This document shows positions 34,402 to 47,512 of a stretch of 64,000 bases of DNA, in pieces. The position numbers were made by a program, and so were the translations under genes. The DNA is taken from assembly GCA_949128115.1 (NCBI GenBank), contig OX421966.1:37775042-37839041 (forward strand). Reading direction: 5' to 3'. The notes beneath the pieces were generated by a model. The model was not told the origin of the DNA and ran no database searches. It saw only the letters and a list, made by a program, of their open reading frames with translations. Source of the DNA: Anaspis maculata. Lineage: Eukaryota; Arthropoda; Insecta; Coleoptera; Scraptiidae. The stretch's first letter is position 1; the number at the start of each line of letters is the position of its first letter.

Positions 34402-37400
34402 ACATTCACTGTGAAAAAGTGGTTTTGTTGAACTTGGTTGAATTTTGTATCGATAACTATGTTGTAGCAAATGTTTCTCAACAATTGGACTTTCTACCCT
34501 ACACCCCTGATAACTTCGAATAAGGGATTGCCCTCAGGATTGCCTAATTTTTTTTGGAATTCATGAAACTGGTTCAAGTCAAGCTTGTAATGATGGGAAA
34601 AATAATTTAAAAATTTTAAAATGTGAATGAGTGATTATCAAGGGGGTTGGGGGTCGAAATCGAGAAAATTAGGTGATATTCCGGAACCTCCGATTCTTAT
34701 ATAATCTAATCAAAGGAATAATAGGAAAATAAGTTTGAGAAGTCTAAATCAATGAGCTGAGGGCGGTTATCGAGGGGGCTGTTTATCGAAATGGAGAAAA
34801 CGAAGCAAAATTGCGAAACTTTTTATTGTTATAAAATCTGATCGAAAAAAATCTAAACTAATGAATTGAAGTGTTACTGAGGTCAACCGAATTTGATGAG
34901 TCACAGTTCCCGCGAGCTTGGCATCTTGCTACGTAACTCTCCGTTTGCTTCGCTTGTACAGAACTGCTTCGACATGCGACATTCCATTCATTTCGCGAAT
35001 GCGTCAATTTGACGGCCAATAACTTTCGATCGTCGAAAGCGATTTCTATTTCGTTTGTTGCGTTTACTAGCCCAATCTATCCTCAACAGATCCTGTAATT
35101 GTGGATATCAAGAAATTGCATGTAACATTTATACAGGGTGATATGTAAAAGGGTGAAAAATTGCGACAACTTCATCAAACCCTCATTTGCAAAAAATGGG
35201 CTATTGTCGACATCGCAAGTGTATTTCCCAAATACACTCCGCGCATATATAAGTACGTGTGGATGCGATAGATCTAAACAGATCTATTTACGTACACAGA
35301 CGTATCACAGAGGATTCTGATGGTCATTTGATTCGTGAGTCAATTTTCAACAATTTCAGTTTTCTACGGTATTCGTACTATACTGCATGTACACGTAATC
35401 GATAGAACTGCGGAAATGTATGATAATTTTGGTCGATTTAATTGGAATTCACCCTAGCCGGCTCCGTTCTCGACGTGAAATTTCGACTCAGAATCAAGGT
35501 TCTTTCTCCACGGAAAAAGCTTATCGCCCCTTATCGTATTTCTAAAAACTTCTTAGCCTGTATTTTCGGTCCTATTTCAGCCAATTTTTTTTATTCACAG
35601 GGCCTGATTGAATCAAAATACCGATTGGGCCAGTATGTGTTTTCTGAATTTTATCTCGTATTACCATATCAATTCAAGTAGCTAGAGCTCTACTTCAGTG
35701 AGTTCCTAACGTCGAATGCTGATACTAACCAATCAAGCACCAGTGAGGCACAACCGTACCTACGAAAGGCACGTAGTAGCTCAGATCATTTTATTATACC
35801 TACTCACAGAGTAATTATTATACTTCTAAACTTCTATAGACATGCCCCGGTTGCAGCGAAAAAATATGTCATGGATAAATCCTTTGGTGCAACCAGGATG
35901 GTGTAATGCCTCACAAACCTTCTTCTTCATCAGACTTTAGCTCCATTACCTATCAAAAACCAATCAATAATTGAAGCTAAGCAAAGATTGTTGCACACAG
36001 CTCTTTTAAATCCAGTGTCACGAAAAAAAAACGCATGAAAAAATTACGATGTGTGACGTGAAATATTGCTCAATTCCGCCACAACGACGACATGTTATGC
36101 TCATGAACTAGGTGAGCTCAACTGTTCAATAATGCATTTTGAGCACCATGCTAGTAAAACACGTCGAGACAAAGGAGGCCTGCACTTCCATAATTCAAGT
36201 TTATGTTTTTAAATAAAGTCTACATAGATAATTTAATGCAAAATGCGGAGCAGGACCTGATAAACAAAAAAATAGGCATGCAAAGGGTGTACCAAAGTGA
36301 ACCAGGGCTTAGAATGTTATCTTGGGTGGGTAAGGGTGAATCATGCAAAAACTTGGCTTTCATCATGTCACTTTTCACCTTTCACACTCATGGCACAAAC
36401 TTAATACTGAAACTCGAGGAACCGCCAGCAGTACACTAATGCCAACAGCACAACTGTTTATGACCCTAGCTGAAGATGGATTTCGATTTTCATGGATTTC
36501 TTGAATCTGATCTCTAATAACAAGGATATTTTTTTTCCAAATTCGTGCATTTTAGACCTATCGTCACGCACTATATTCGGCCTTTGGTCGATAAAAAACT
36601 TGAAGAAGCGATTAGTCATTAAATGATCTTGAACAAGTTGACTCGCAACACATTTCTATTATTTTAAATGTCACAGCAGGGGGCGTTTTTCAAAATAGCA
36701 GTTGGGCACCGAGTTGGGCTAACAGTTCAAAAATTGAACATTGGCAGATATTCATGTGTGGAACATGTTTTTCTCATAATCTTGACTTCATGCACGTATT
36801 CCATTGTCGAATCCAAGTTTCATACAAAAACAGTGGCTCCAAATGACATAGGTCAAAAAATATTTCAGGTTGACGGAAGACCCACAAATTCATATCACAT
36901 TCTTGTCACTGGACTTCCCATTCGAAAAAATCCGGAATTTTTTTGGAGCAAGACAATGTAGCTTCATTATGTTATGGTTCAGATTGAAAATAAATTTTCT
37001 TTCGCAAGCAGGGATTGGTTAAACACAATAAAAATCTGCACTGGTCTGCATAGCTATCACCCTGTAAAAACTTGATTCGGCAAATTAAAATATTTGACGC
37101 GACATGATAACGACATCACTTGGTGAAATTTTCCGTTGCGAGACGGTGAGTGGGTGCACATTTCAGTAACTACACTAGGAGGGTACCTACCAAATTTTCA
37201 TTAGTTCACTGCTTATTTACAAAACAGTTGAGCAACAGACCTGAATATAAATACGGCTGGAAATGTTTCAAATTCAGAACCTGCTTTTTAATCAACTCGG
37301 TGTACCTACATCGCACCTCCAGCTCGAAGACGGAAAGTCTCACCAGCCCAGGAGCAAACTGAAACTCATAAGTGCCAAAATGCGCCCGCAAAGGGTTTTA

Positions 37401-38538
37401 ACGACACAAACTTCAAGTCCTCCAGGAAACTGTACCTCGTTACGGTCCTGCAATTCCTAGGTAATACTTCCCCAGCGCCTCAGCCGCCTGCCTCTCCATT
37501 GCTGAAACTGCTCCGGTATAACGGTGCTCCCCTACCTACCCACCTCTAGCTACTAACACCACTCGTGCCCACAGCAGCTCCAAGGCACCGAGATTTATTT
37601 CAAGGCTTGTGGCCTTCTTATTTTTCACATTATTTTATTTCTATGTATATGACGAGAATCAGAGAGAGCTGTGGGGATGTTTGACGGCTGGTTTCTACAA
37701 ACTTATCTATCGAGCATTTCACAGCGTAATCACTTCGTCAAAGAGAACATCGTCGGTTGATTTGTTATTATATCATTCATATTATGATAACTTGGCATTA
37801 CGTATAACTTGAAGCTGCATAAATTGCGCCTTGGTGTGCATGAAACCTTTGGCATTCTGTGCTTTGGCATAACAGTATTCTTGCATATTTTACACGAGGT
37901 GTTATGAGTTGCAGTTCCCTTTTCGTTTTAGTGAGGCTGCCAACGTTGCAGCACCTTTGGGTGCTATGAACATTAAAAATTGAATGTTCAAGCCAGTTTT
38001 CAGAATTCAAGCAAGAGGCAACCATTTTTGCTGTGATCAAATCTGGGGTTCAATGCAATAGCTGAATAACTCGAAATTGTTGATTATTTTAAATTACTTA
38101 CTCTATAACTGATATCTAACCAAATGATAAGAACCTTTCGGCGTTGTTTCAGGAATGCAGACAAAAAAAGCGGGCAAAATGATCTGTTTCCGGTCAATAT
38201 CTCAAAAAATATCTATTTTGAGGTCCCCAAGACGAATAAGAACATTTTTGGAGTGATGTCTGTCTGTGTCTCCTGAAAAATTGGGTTTTTGTGACATTCA
38301 TTGTTTTTCCCCCTGGCTCTTCACATGCCATGGGTTTATCCCCAACCAGTATGAGGATATGACCAATGTGACCATGGGTATGCATATGCATGGGTACTTC
38401 TCCACTAGGTAAGTAGTTCAAACCTTGAAACATTTAAATCGTTCATCTTATCGCTGAAAAAGCGATAAATTCCACTGAATGTAGCTTTCTACTTGGCTGG
38501 ATTTGACATGTGGGATGTGAGTGATAATCAACCTCGTA
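34402..38538. other. 4.1 kb with no gene recognised
   Basis: Frames up to 97 codons occur without domains. An ACAGGGTGATATG motif at 35134 may mark an old repeat end. Some stretches (34900-35080, 37260-37600) look like unique sequence. I saw no inverted pairs or arrays. Confidence 0.4.
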
Positions 38539-38876
38539 ATCAACTTATATCACAAGTGCTTAAATTTGCACGATAATTTTGGCCAAGTGATCGCTAGTGG
38601 TGGTTGAGTGCTGGTTGTTTCGATGAATGAGCGAATCGGTAGGAGGGCATTTATCTAGGGACAACCAGCCTGGAATAACGCTTCGCCAAAATTACCTGGG
38701 AAAATTTCAAGCACGAGTGATATTTTGCTGATTATTGCAAAAAGTAGTATGAGTAAGTGACAGCTGTTAGATTTTGTTGTTTGTATCCAATTTATTCGTT
38801 TGCCATTGACAGTGGGATTTAGACAAGCGATTATTATCCTTATAACTCTGATAATCAAGGGCGTTGTATGTAATAT
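38539..38876 (+). mobile_element. MITE family M, copy C
   Basis: It begins near AATCAACTTATATCACAAGT and ends GGGCGTTGTATGTAATA. It shares with copy A the hairpin arms CACGATAATTTTGGCCA and GCCAAAATTACCTGGGAAAA and the TGACAGCTGT(T/C)AGATTTTG segment. Confidence 0.8.
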
Positions 38877-39117
38877 GAATAATTCCATCCCACATTAACC
38901 TTGCATCCTGCAAAACTAAGCTATGCATGGTAAATTTCCATTAAAAACTTTTTCATAAGTGGTTCGGTGGTGTGAAAATTGCGGGCTTAGTTTAAATATT
39001 AAAGTGACGTTATAAGGGCCGCAATGCAGGTAGCTAACATCAGAACATCAGTCGAGCGGGTACTAAATTGTGATCTTGACTGTAAGACCAGAAATCGGCC
39101 TTACACCTTGAACATTT
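38877..39117. other. No feature recognised
   Basis: A short stretch with nothing supported. Confidence 0.4.
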
Positions 39118-39258
39118 TGTACAGTTGCGGCCCCATGAAAGTTTACACACCAATGGCGATCGAGTGTCATGCTGTTGAGTTTTGACATAATTTTGAATAA
39201 ACATGGCCACACGAGTGCCATCGGCGTAAACTTTTATGGGGTCGCAACTATACGTGTG
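39118..39258. repeat. Hairpin MITE, about 140 bp
   Basis: AGTTGCGGCCCCATGAAAG near 39122 is mirrored by CTTTTATGGGGTCGCAACT ending near 39249. TTTACACACCAATGGC is mirrored by GCCATCGGCGTAAA. The 73-codon minus frame here is a shadow of the hairpin. Confidence 0.85.
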
Positions 39259-40934
39259 CATATGGAGTCGGTTGAAGGTGTCACTTCAGATTCAAACTGA
39301 GAGTTGACTGTACTTCGTTTGAACAAAAAAAAATTATGATACAATTCAAACTTTCAAACGCCCAGAAGGGAAACTGGGCTTCGATTGCTACCGTGAACAA
39401 GAGCACACCACCAAACTTTTTCGATGATGATGATGGGGGGAATTTCCCCAGCATCCAATTTTTCAAACTGAATTACGAGGTTTTGTTGTTAATCCGCCCG
39501 GAGTCTTTCGGGTTAGTTGCTGTAGGTATACCTTTATTACAATAGCAACCCCTTGTTATTACATCCACCTATAAGCTTCATCCGAGCCGAGGATCCTTCT
39601 CGGATGATCAATACCCACGGAATACCCCCTGGAAGGATGTACCTGCTCTCTGATGGCAAATTTACAGTTAGATGAGGTGGTAGCCGGAATCTGGAACTCA
39701 GATTCCAAAGAAGTGTTCAATAAAATACGACACCGTGCTGGCGTTCACTGTGCCTTCTATCTGAGCCTTCCCCTTGAAATATTATCAGGTCTCAGCCTTG
39801 CAATAATTCTTTGTTCTGCGTGACTCTCTCTCTCTTTCGCTCGGTTCTGTGTGTAATATTGCGAAATATTTCTGAAGCACCATCGGTGTTTCGCAAAGGT
39901 AGGTATGTACGGAATACTCGAGGCAAATTCTAATAAAACACAATAGAAATGGATATCTGAGCTAATTGGCACTACATTGTTCGCAAAATTCAGGGTGCGG
40001 GGAAAGGTACAGGCAGAGGCCCAGACGGAGAGCAGAACCATCCGTCCGGTCCAAAATTATTTTGTTCCGACTCTCTCGACTGAAACTTGAAATAATTTGT
40101 GAAATTAGCGTGTATTTCCGTTTGTTTAAAATCTCGCTGCTTCGCTGCCATGTAATCCAACGAGTATAATTGACTGTGCTTCAGCCTTGTTTTGAATATT
40201 CATTACAATACTTGCAAGGCAAAAAAAAAAATTTTATGCTCTGTCAACATTTACAGACGGATTCATAGTAAATACGTTTATAACCTTTTTTTTTTGTACG
40301 CCTGAATTGCTGGTGAAGCTGGAGACATTGCGTCGTGAACCCTCAACAAAATAACGTCGAGAAATAATTCGAGTCACCGAGTGAAACACCCGGGGAAAGA
40401 CCTTATAAGAATGCAAGGCGTACAATGTACATACCTAGCTCTTATGTGTAATATTGCCTTTTTGAGCAAAGTATTTTGGGCGAAATAGTTGAAGAATTCT
40501 AATAAAAAAATGCCTAGGTCTCAAGTGAACAAAAATACATTGAGCAAGCCACATACTCCAGTCTGCCATACCATGATTGTTCCTAAAATAATAGCAGGGC
40601 CCGATAGGGCGATTAGCTTAGGTTTTTTCTTCAACTGAGAGGTCAACCTGATTGCAAGGGGTTGGGAACGTCCTGAAGAAAGAAAGTACACTCACTAAGT
40701 ATAGGGGTACTCACATAGTTGTCCCAGAATTAAATGACGAAACGCTCAACAATAGATTCCTCTCGTCAAATGAGCAAAAATGAAGTGACGAGCTGGGGGG
40801 GGGGTTGGCTACGGCTAATAGCACCTGCAAAGTTCTGGACCGAAACTATTAGCGGCCGTCAGTCGTATCCTCCCAGCGCTCCAGCTTGTCACTTCATTTT
40901 TGCTCCAAAAAGTCATTACACTGACTATACACTA
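39259..40934. other. No gene recognised
   Basis: About 1.7 kb. A TCTCTCTCTC run lies near 39826. Frames up to 94 codons lack domains. Confidence 0.4.
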
Positions 40935-42464
40935 TACAGGTGTCCCGTTTTTCAACGCTCACTATTGGTATCTCGGAAACGGTGAGAGATACAAAGTCGG
41001 TTAAATTACAAAAAAGCTGCGCAATTTCATGACTATCTCAAATATCTCAAGATATCCAAGATATCTTAAGTCATTTCTGAAATATCCCAAAAAACTGAAA
41101 AATGCCGAATTCGAAAATTTCAAATCATTTCTTGACAGCTATCAATTTGAAAATTAGTATCCTGACATTTTTGAAGGTCCTTGATCGACTGACATTAATA
41201 ATTTTTTCCTGTGCTTACTAGTTTTTGAGATATGAGAGTTAACTTCATTTTTTCTTATGGAAACCGTATCATTCATCCATCCCATAAAACTCACCTTTTC
41301 TTTCTCTTTACAAAGATATAAAACACTTATAGCATTTTTGTCAAAATATCCTGTAAAAATTGGAAAAACTATTTTTGTGGCGAAAAAATCGAGTTACCAC
41401 TTCGGTTGCTCTTGTGGCATATAAACAATAGCATTTGGTTGCTATGGTCTGTTGATTTTGGAAAAAGTTGAGCTACATTCCGTTTTTGTGTATTTGATAA
41501 TGATAATAAATAACAATAAAACAAATACAGAGCCAAGTATAACACAAAAAACATAGCAATAGCAATAGACAATTATAATTTACAATTGCTCGAATTGGAG
41601 TCCATTCTGTTCTATGCAGAGTTGTGTGCCTTTTAGCCATGTTTTCAACGGCTGCGTTGATATCGTGCGGGTTATTAATTGACTGAAACGCATCATCATC
41701 TCCTTGCTTCCAGCTCTTGGTTGCTTTGGGATGTTCTGTCATGAACCACAAATTCGATCTTTGAGCGTTCCCCGCAAAATGGACTCCATTTCGAGTAATT
41801 GTAAGTTATAAATGTTTATTGCTATTGCGATGTTATTTTGTGTTATACTTGGTTTTGTATTTGTTTTATTGTTATTTATTATCGTTATCAAATACATGAA
41901 AACGGAACGTAACCTCAACTTTTTCCAAAATCAACCGACCATGGCAACAAAATGCCATTGTTATTATGCCACGAGAGCATGGCAACCGAACCGGTAACTA
42001 GATTTATCCGCTCAGAAATGGTTTTTCCGATTTTTACAGGTTATTTTGACAAAAATGCTACAAGTGTTTTATATTTTTGTCAAGAGAAAGAAAAGATAAG
42101 TTTTATGGGGTGGATAAATGATATGGTGTCCATAAGAAAAAATGAAGTTAACTGTCATATCTCAAAAACCAGTGAATGCAGGAGAAAATTATTGACGTCA
42201 GTCGATCAAGAACCTTCAAAAATGTCAGGATTTCAATTTTTAAATTGATAGCTGTCATAATAAAAAAGTTATTCAAATTTTTGGAATTCGGTATTTTTCA
42301 GTTTTTTTGGGATATTTCAAAAATGACCAAATATATCTTTGATATTTTGACATTTTTGAAATAACCATAGAATTGCGCAACTTTTTTGTAATTTAACCGA
42401 CCTCGTAGCTCTTACCGTTTCCGAGATACCAATAGTGAGCGTTGAAAAACGGGACACCCTGTAT
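40935..42464. mobile_element. Giant foldback element, 1.53 kb, TA duplication
   Basis: The left end TACAGGTGTCCCGTTTTTCA is mirrored by the right end TGAAAAACGGGACACCCTGTA. TA flanks both sides. The arms run about 40935-41606 and 41776-42464 around a loop of about 170 bp, for example CTCACTATTGGTATCTCGGA versus TCCGAGATACCAATAGTGAG. The ACAGGGTGTCC terminus recurs at several isolated places in the window. Antisense frames with VLYLALYLFYCYLLSL and related hydrophobic runs mirror each other and are not taken as genes. Confidence 0.88.
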
Positions 42465-42799
42465 ATTTCATTATACAAAGAGCCAATCACAATGCTTCAA
42501 ATGCAAAATGACCGCCAATGACCTTGTACTATTCCGGTAATACGCTGCTACTAGATACTACTCTACTCATTGGAGTCAGAGGAAAATAGGAAAATCGCCA
42601 CCCCAACATCAGGGGAGGAGAATAGTTTTTATGTCAAAATTCATAATTTAAATCACAGAAGCCATCTTCATGGCTTTTGAGAGTAATCTCGGATTGACTT
42701 TGATATTTTAGTTGATATTTTTCTCTCAAATAAATACAATGGGCTGTATAAGCAAAACAGATTGTAGAGGGCGACGTGTACTATGCACCAATGTTTGAC

Positions 42800-42962
42800 A
42801 TTGTATGAAATGATTGCAATATTTATATATAATTCCACCTCAATATTTCTCTAATATCTGTGACGAATATTTTGTAAACATTTATAGAATGTTGTGAATA
42901 TTCATCAACTACTACCAAATATTCTCAAAACATTTCGTGCCGAGTTTCGTGCTGTCTGGGAA
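42800..42962 (+). repeat. Fragment of AATATT-rich repeat N
   Basis: GTGAATATTCATCAACTACT, ACCAAATATTCTCAAAACAT and TTTCGTGCTGTCTGG match the right end of the TIR element at 60703-61873 in order and orientation. Confidence 0.6.
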
Positions 42963-43730
42963 CCGGCGTATTTATTTTTTGATGCTCTACCTGGAATCTC
43001 CTGGAATACTGACAAAAAAAAATGAAACACCCTGTATATTCGTACTATGCGATATATGTGTTTGTCACAATTAGTTGATTACCTATACATATAATGTAGT
43101 ATTTTACAATACTCATATAGCTGCAATTATCGGCAATTTACTATCAAGTGAATTATTGTGCATATTTTATTAGAAATATAGCGGGTTTTTATGGATATGT
43201 CGGACTCGACGTAAATTTCAAAATAATACTCCACCGAAATTGATTGATTGCGTATAAATACATCTGGTTCAAATTTTCAGTGCAACATCAATAATACGCA
43301 TACAATATTAATGTGGGTTCATAGATGTGTCGTAAATAAAAGTCATAAATCATTTTTAGCGCATTTTCCATCTTGATGAAAATCGCTATTGCAACCGCTT
43401 TGTCCGTCCGTCCGTCCGTTCCTCGAACTCCTCCCAAACTAGACGACCTGGCTTTCTAATTTTTTCGCTGTTACATAGCTGCCACTCCCAAAGGAGGGCT
43501 AGGCTATATTGGATGTCTATATTGCGCCGCCAACATAGAGAAAACCGCCCCCGATAAACTTGAAATAAGATAATATTGCACTTTCTACCAGACCTGATGC
43601 TCTGGTGTTCTCATTTTTTGAATAATACATAGTTGCCACTTATAAACGTAAGCCAAGAGACATTCCGTCATCAATATGCGCCGCCGACATGAAAAAACTG
43701 CTAAAAACCGCCCCCAATCACTTTAAAATG

Positions 43731-44430
43731 AGAAACATAAACCCGAAGACATAGCGATCTGATTCTTTCGGTATATAAATAGCTGACTAAAAATGGGAAA
43801 GGATAGGCTACTTTTGGTTGGTCGCCGCCCCCAGATTCCGCCCCCAAACGATAAAAAGTGCAATAAAATGAAAAACATAAACCCGAAGACAAAGCGATCT
43901 GATTATTTCGGTATATAAATAGCTGACTAAAAATGGGAAAGGAAAGGCTAATTTTGGTTGCTCGCCGCCCCCAGATTCCGCGCCCAAACGATAAAAAATG
44001 CAATAAAATGAAAAACATAAACCCGAAGACAAAGCGATCTGATTCTTTCGGTATATAAATAGCTGACTAAAAATGGGAAAGGAAAGGCTAATTTTGGTTG
44101 GTCGCCGCCCCCAGATTCCGCCCCCAAACGATAAAAAGTGCAATAAAATGAAAAACATAAACCCGAAGACATAGCGATCTGATTCTTTCGGTATATAAAT
44201 AGCTGACTGAAAATGGGAGAGGATAGACTACTTTTGGTTGATCGCCGCCACCAGATTCCGCCCCCAAACGATAAAAAGTGCAATAAAATGAAAAACATAA
44301 ACCCGAAGACATAGCGATCTGATTCTTTCGGTATATAAATAGCTGACTAAAAATGAGTAAGGATAGGCTACTTTTCGTTAGTCGCCGCCCCCAGATTCCG
44401 CCCCCAAACGATAAAAAGTGCAACTTTTAC
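43731..44430 (+). repeat. 140-bp tandem satellite
   Basis: Anchors AACATAAACCCGAAGACA lie at about 43731, 43871, 44011, 44151 and 44291, an exact 140-bp period. Each unit includes TCGGTATATAAATAGCTGAC and CCGCCCCCAGATTCCGCC. Overlapping minus frames of 105-116 codons, each shifted by 140 bp, are by-products of the array. Confidence 0.95.
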
Positions 44431-45735
44431 GAATGTTACTGATTGAGATGTTCCCTTGAACATTTAGGAACTGCCAACTCAAATTGTGCAACATTTGCTC
44501 AGTCGAACGCTGCCGCTCCCACACGCCGCCCCCAAAGTAAGAGATAAATGAAAAACATGAACCCAAAGACAAAGTGATCCAAGTTTTTCGCTATATGGAT
44601 AGCTGACTGAAAATGGAAAAGGATAGGCTACTTTTAATATGGCGCCGCCTCCAGCTTCCGCCCCCAAACAAAAAAAAGTGCAACATTCGACAATTTTCAC
44701 TGATTTAGCTGATACTATTACCTCGAACATTCAGAAACTCTTGACTCAAACTGTGCAATAATTTCTTTGCCAAACTCTGCCGCTCCCACACGCCGCCCCC
44801 AAAGTGAGAGATAAATGTAAAACATGAACCTGAAGACATAGCGATCTAATTCTTTCACTATATTGAAAGCTGACTGGAATTGGAAAAATATGGGCCACTT
44901 TTAATTAGCCGCCGCCTCCAGCTGCCGCCTCCAAACAAACACAAAATGCAACTTTCACAATTTTCACTGATTGTCATATTTCCCTCACATTTAGAAACTC
45001 CCAACTCAAACTGTGCAACAGTTGCTTTGCCGAATGCTGCCGCCCCCACACGCTGCCCTCAAAGTGAGAGATGAATGAAAAACATGAACCCGAAGACATA
45101 ACGATTTGATTCTTTCGCTATATGGATAGCTAACTAAAAATGGAAAAGAATAGGTTACCTTTGACATGGCGCCGCCTCCAACTTCCACCCCCAAAAGAGA
45201 AAAAGTGCAACTTTCAATAATTTCCACTGAATTACATTTTAATGTTACCTCAAACATTCAGAAACTCTCAACTCAAACTGTGGAATAATTTCTTTGCCAA
45301 ACTCTGCCGCTCCCACACGCCGCCCCCAAAGTGAGAGATGAATGTAAAACATAACCCTGAAGACATAGCGACTAAATTGTTCCGCTATATAGATAGCTGA
45401 CTAAAAATGGGAAGAGATAGGCCACTTTTGATTAGTCGCCGCCTCCAGCTCCCGCCCCCAAACAAAAAAATGCAACTTTTACAATTTTCATTGATTGTCA
45501 TATTTCCTTCAAACATTTAGAAACTCTCAACTCAAACTGTGCAACAGTTACTTTGCAGAATGCTGCCACCCCCACACGCTGCCCTCAAAGTAAGAGATAA
45601 ATGGAAAACATGAACCCGAAGACATAGCGATCTAATTCTTTCGCTATATGGATAGCCGACTAAAAATGGGAAAGAATAGACTACTGTTGATTAGTCGCCG
45701 CTCCCAGCTCCCGCCCTCAAACAAAAAAATATATT
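44431..45735 (+). repeat. About 263-bp tandem satellite, parent of the 140-bp unit
   Basis: Anchors lie at about 44551, 44818, 45078, 45344 and 45604. Each unit equals the 140-bp unit plus about 123 bp that includes CAACTCAAACTGTGCAA and CGCTCCCACACGCCGCC. Frames on both strands are artefacts. Confidence 0.93.
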
Positions 45736-45945
45736 AATGAGTAAAAGAATTTTCATTCAAATCTATTTCATTGGCAAGTATCCCATTCTGATAACACAAT
45801 ATCACAATGAGTTTCGAGTGAAAAAAGCTGGCAAGGAATGGTGTTTCTCCTTCAACCAAATTTCTTTACGTTCACAATATGCCTCTTCGAGAAAATGCGC
45901 TACTGAGACTCACGCACGTGAAGGCATACTCACTTGTTTCTTTTT

Positions 45946-46530
45946 CGTTCATGAGAAAGTCATTTCGATACGCAAATGACGTTATCCGCGTATCGGAAGA
46001 GGCTTCATTTTTTAATCCCCAATGTTGGCCATATCAGCGAACATGACATCGACATGACAGCACTCACTGACAGAAGAGACAGCTTAGGTGACATCACTTC
46101 GCAGGAGGGATTTATTTCAGAAAAATCAGGCTTATTTCTGATAATGAACTTGTGCTTTTACCATCAAAAGCCATTCTCAAAAATTTTGTTAGCAGAGGCA
46201 CATATTTTACATTTTTTTATAAAAAAAAAACATGGATGTAGTTGCAAAATAGGAAAAATTGTATAAAACACACGTTACGATGTCTTATAAAACTTGTATT
46301 ATAATATAAAATTAGGATCACTATTGAACGTTGGGAAACAAGTTTCCGCAACGAATTGTTGGAAATGAAGTGGATTCCGAACCACGAATGACAAGTAAGA
46401 GAGGTAACAAAGAAGAGAGGTTTTCCTTGGTCTGCATCTTGTATTATTACCAACAGCAACATTTAAAAAAACTTACCCGTGGCTTCTGGCTTGCTAGGGC
46501 TCTGCAAAAAAATATCAGTTATTAAAAAAA
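45946..46530. other. No gene recognised
   Basis: About 585 bp. Frames of 64-96 codons have no domain. Confidence 0.45.
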
Positions 46531-46726
46531 GATAAAGTTGTAGTAAATAAGTCTTCTCCACTTGTTTTTTATATTGTTTACTCGAGTTTCGGCTAGTTAA
46601 ATGTATAAAGCCATTTTCAAAACTAATTTGACATAGCATAGAACTTTATGTCTAAGTAATAATGTAACAATGAAGAATAGACGTAACAGGTAAAACAACA
46701 AAAGAAAATGAAGGAGAGGATTATAA

Positions 46727-47500
46727 AATTGGGAGTAGAGCTGGTATAATGTAGATGTTGTCAAAATCGGTTTGTTCGTTGAGGAGGCTATCTGGATCAA
46801 GATTGTATTGTTTTTTTTTTATTTGCAAAATTTCAGAAAATTCAATTAGGTGTCTGTTGTCAAGTTTTTGGACTGGTTTTAAACAATTAAAAGCAAAATC
46901 ATGACCTTCGGCAACTACATGTCTTGTAAAGTTTGATTTTATATCGAACGCAGGTAGTTCCCTGCGGTGCTCATTTAGTCTAATTTTGAAAGATCTTATT
47001 GTGCGACCTATATATATTTTGCCGCAAGAACAAGTTAATTTGTAGACTCCACTAGAATTTAGAGGGTTAATGGGGTCTTTGGTTTTTACTAAATGGGAGC
47101 TTAAAGTGAAAGGTGTTGTGAAACTAATATTGATGTTAAATTGTTTAAAGAAACGTGAAATTGAAGTAGAGATGTTGCCAAAATAAGATAAAGAAAAATA
47201 AATTGTTGGAGTTTTTTCTTGAGTCAAGCTGAAATTGTTTTTTATTTGATGTTTTAAGAGCTTTTTTCTGTAAAAAGATTCGAAGACTGCTTGGGGAAAT
47301 GCATTGTTGGATGCAATTTGTCTTATGATATTGAGTTCAGCTGAAAAATCCTCAGGTGTAAGGGGAGTGTTGAAAAGCCGATGAATATAAGTACTGAGTG
47401 CTGAAAACTTATGAGTTTGATGGTGGCATGAATCGAAAGGAATTATGGTGTCTGTATATGTCGGTTTTCTGTGAATTTTAAAAACGTGTTTTGAATTAAT
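46727..47500 (-). pseudogene. PLE protein C-terminus: RT-EN linker and GIY-YIG endonuclease
   Basis: Read from 47500 downward, the frame gives KIHRKPTYTDTIIPFDSCHH, then KFSALSTYIHRLFNTPLTPE, the conserved region between reverse transcriptase and endonuclease in PLEs. SGVYKLTCSCGKIYIGRTIR follows, the GIY-YIG core in its G-V-Y ... Y-I-G form, and FKIRLNEHRREL with the conserved Arg and the histidine region FTRHVVAEGHDF. The CxC before KIYIG fits the zinc-type motif of PLE endonucleases. The RT domain itself is missing (5' truncation at 47512). The ATG at 47227 is internal and not the true start. The frame ends near 46724 after PALLPIL. It is likely inactive for lack of RT. Confidence 0.9.
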
Positions 47501-47512
47501 TAGTTGATTATT

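Larger units (their letters stand above)
43360..45945 (+). repeat. Compound dispersed repeat, copy 2 (expanded)
   Basis: This is the inverted counterpart of 2755-3787. It starts near GCGCATTTTCCATCTTGATG, has a short GTCC tract at 43403-43420, then GC-rich CCGCCCCC motifs, a long satellite array (43731-45735) and the end module carrying YHNEFRVKKAGKEWCFSF and CATETHAREGILTCF. Compared with copy 1 the satellite has grown from two to about ten anchor copies. It is not demonstrably coding. Confidence 0.8.

Noticed and set aside
43701..44423. Four overlapping 105-116-codon minus frames with YRLGAESGGG-type repeats
   Set aside because: Each is the same frame shifted by 140 bp, so they come from the satellite. 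The repetitive protein is not credible.
43731..45735. CRISPR-like appearance of regularly spaced repeats
   Set aside because: Units are 140-263 bp with no unique spacers, in a eukaryotic genome; this is satellite DNA.
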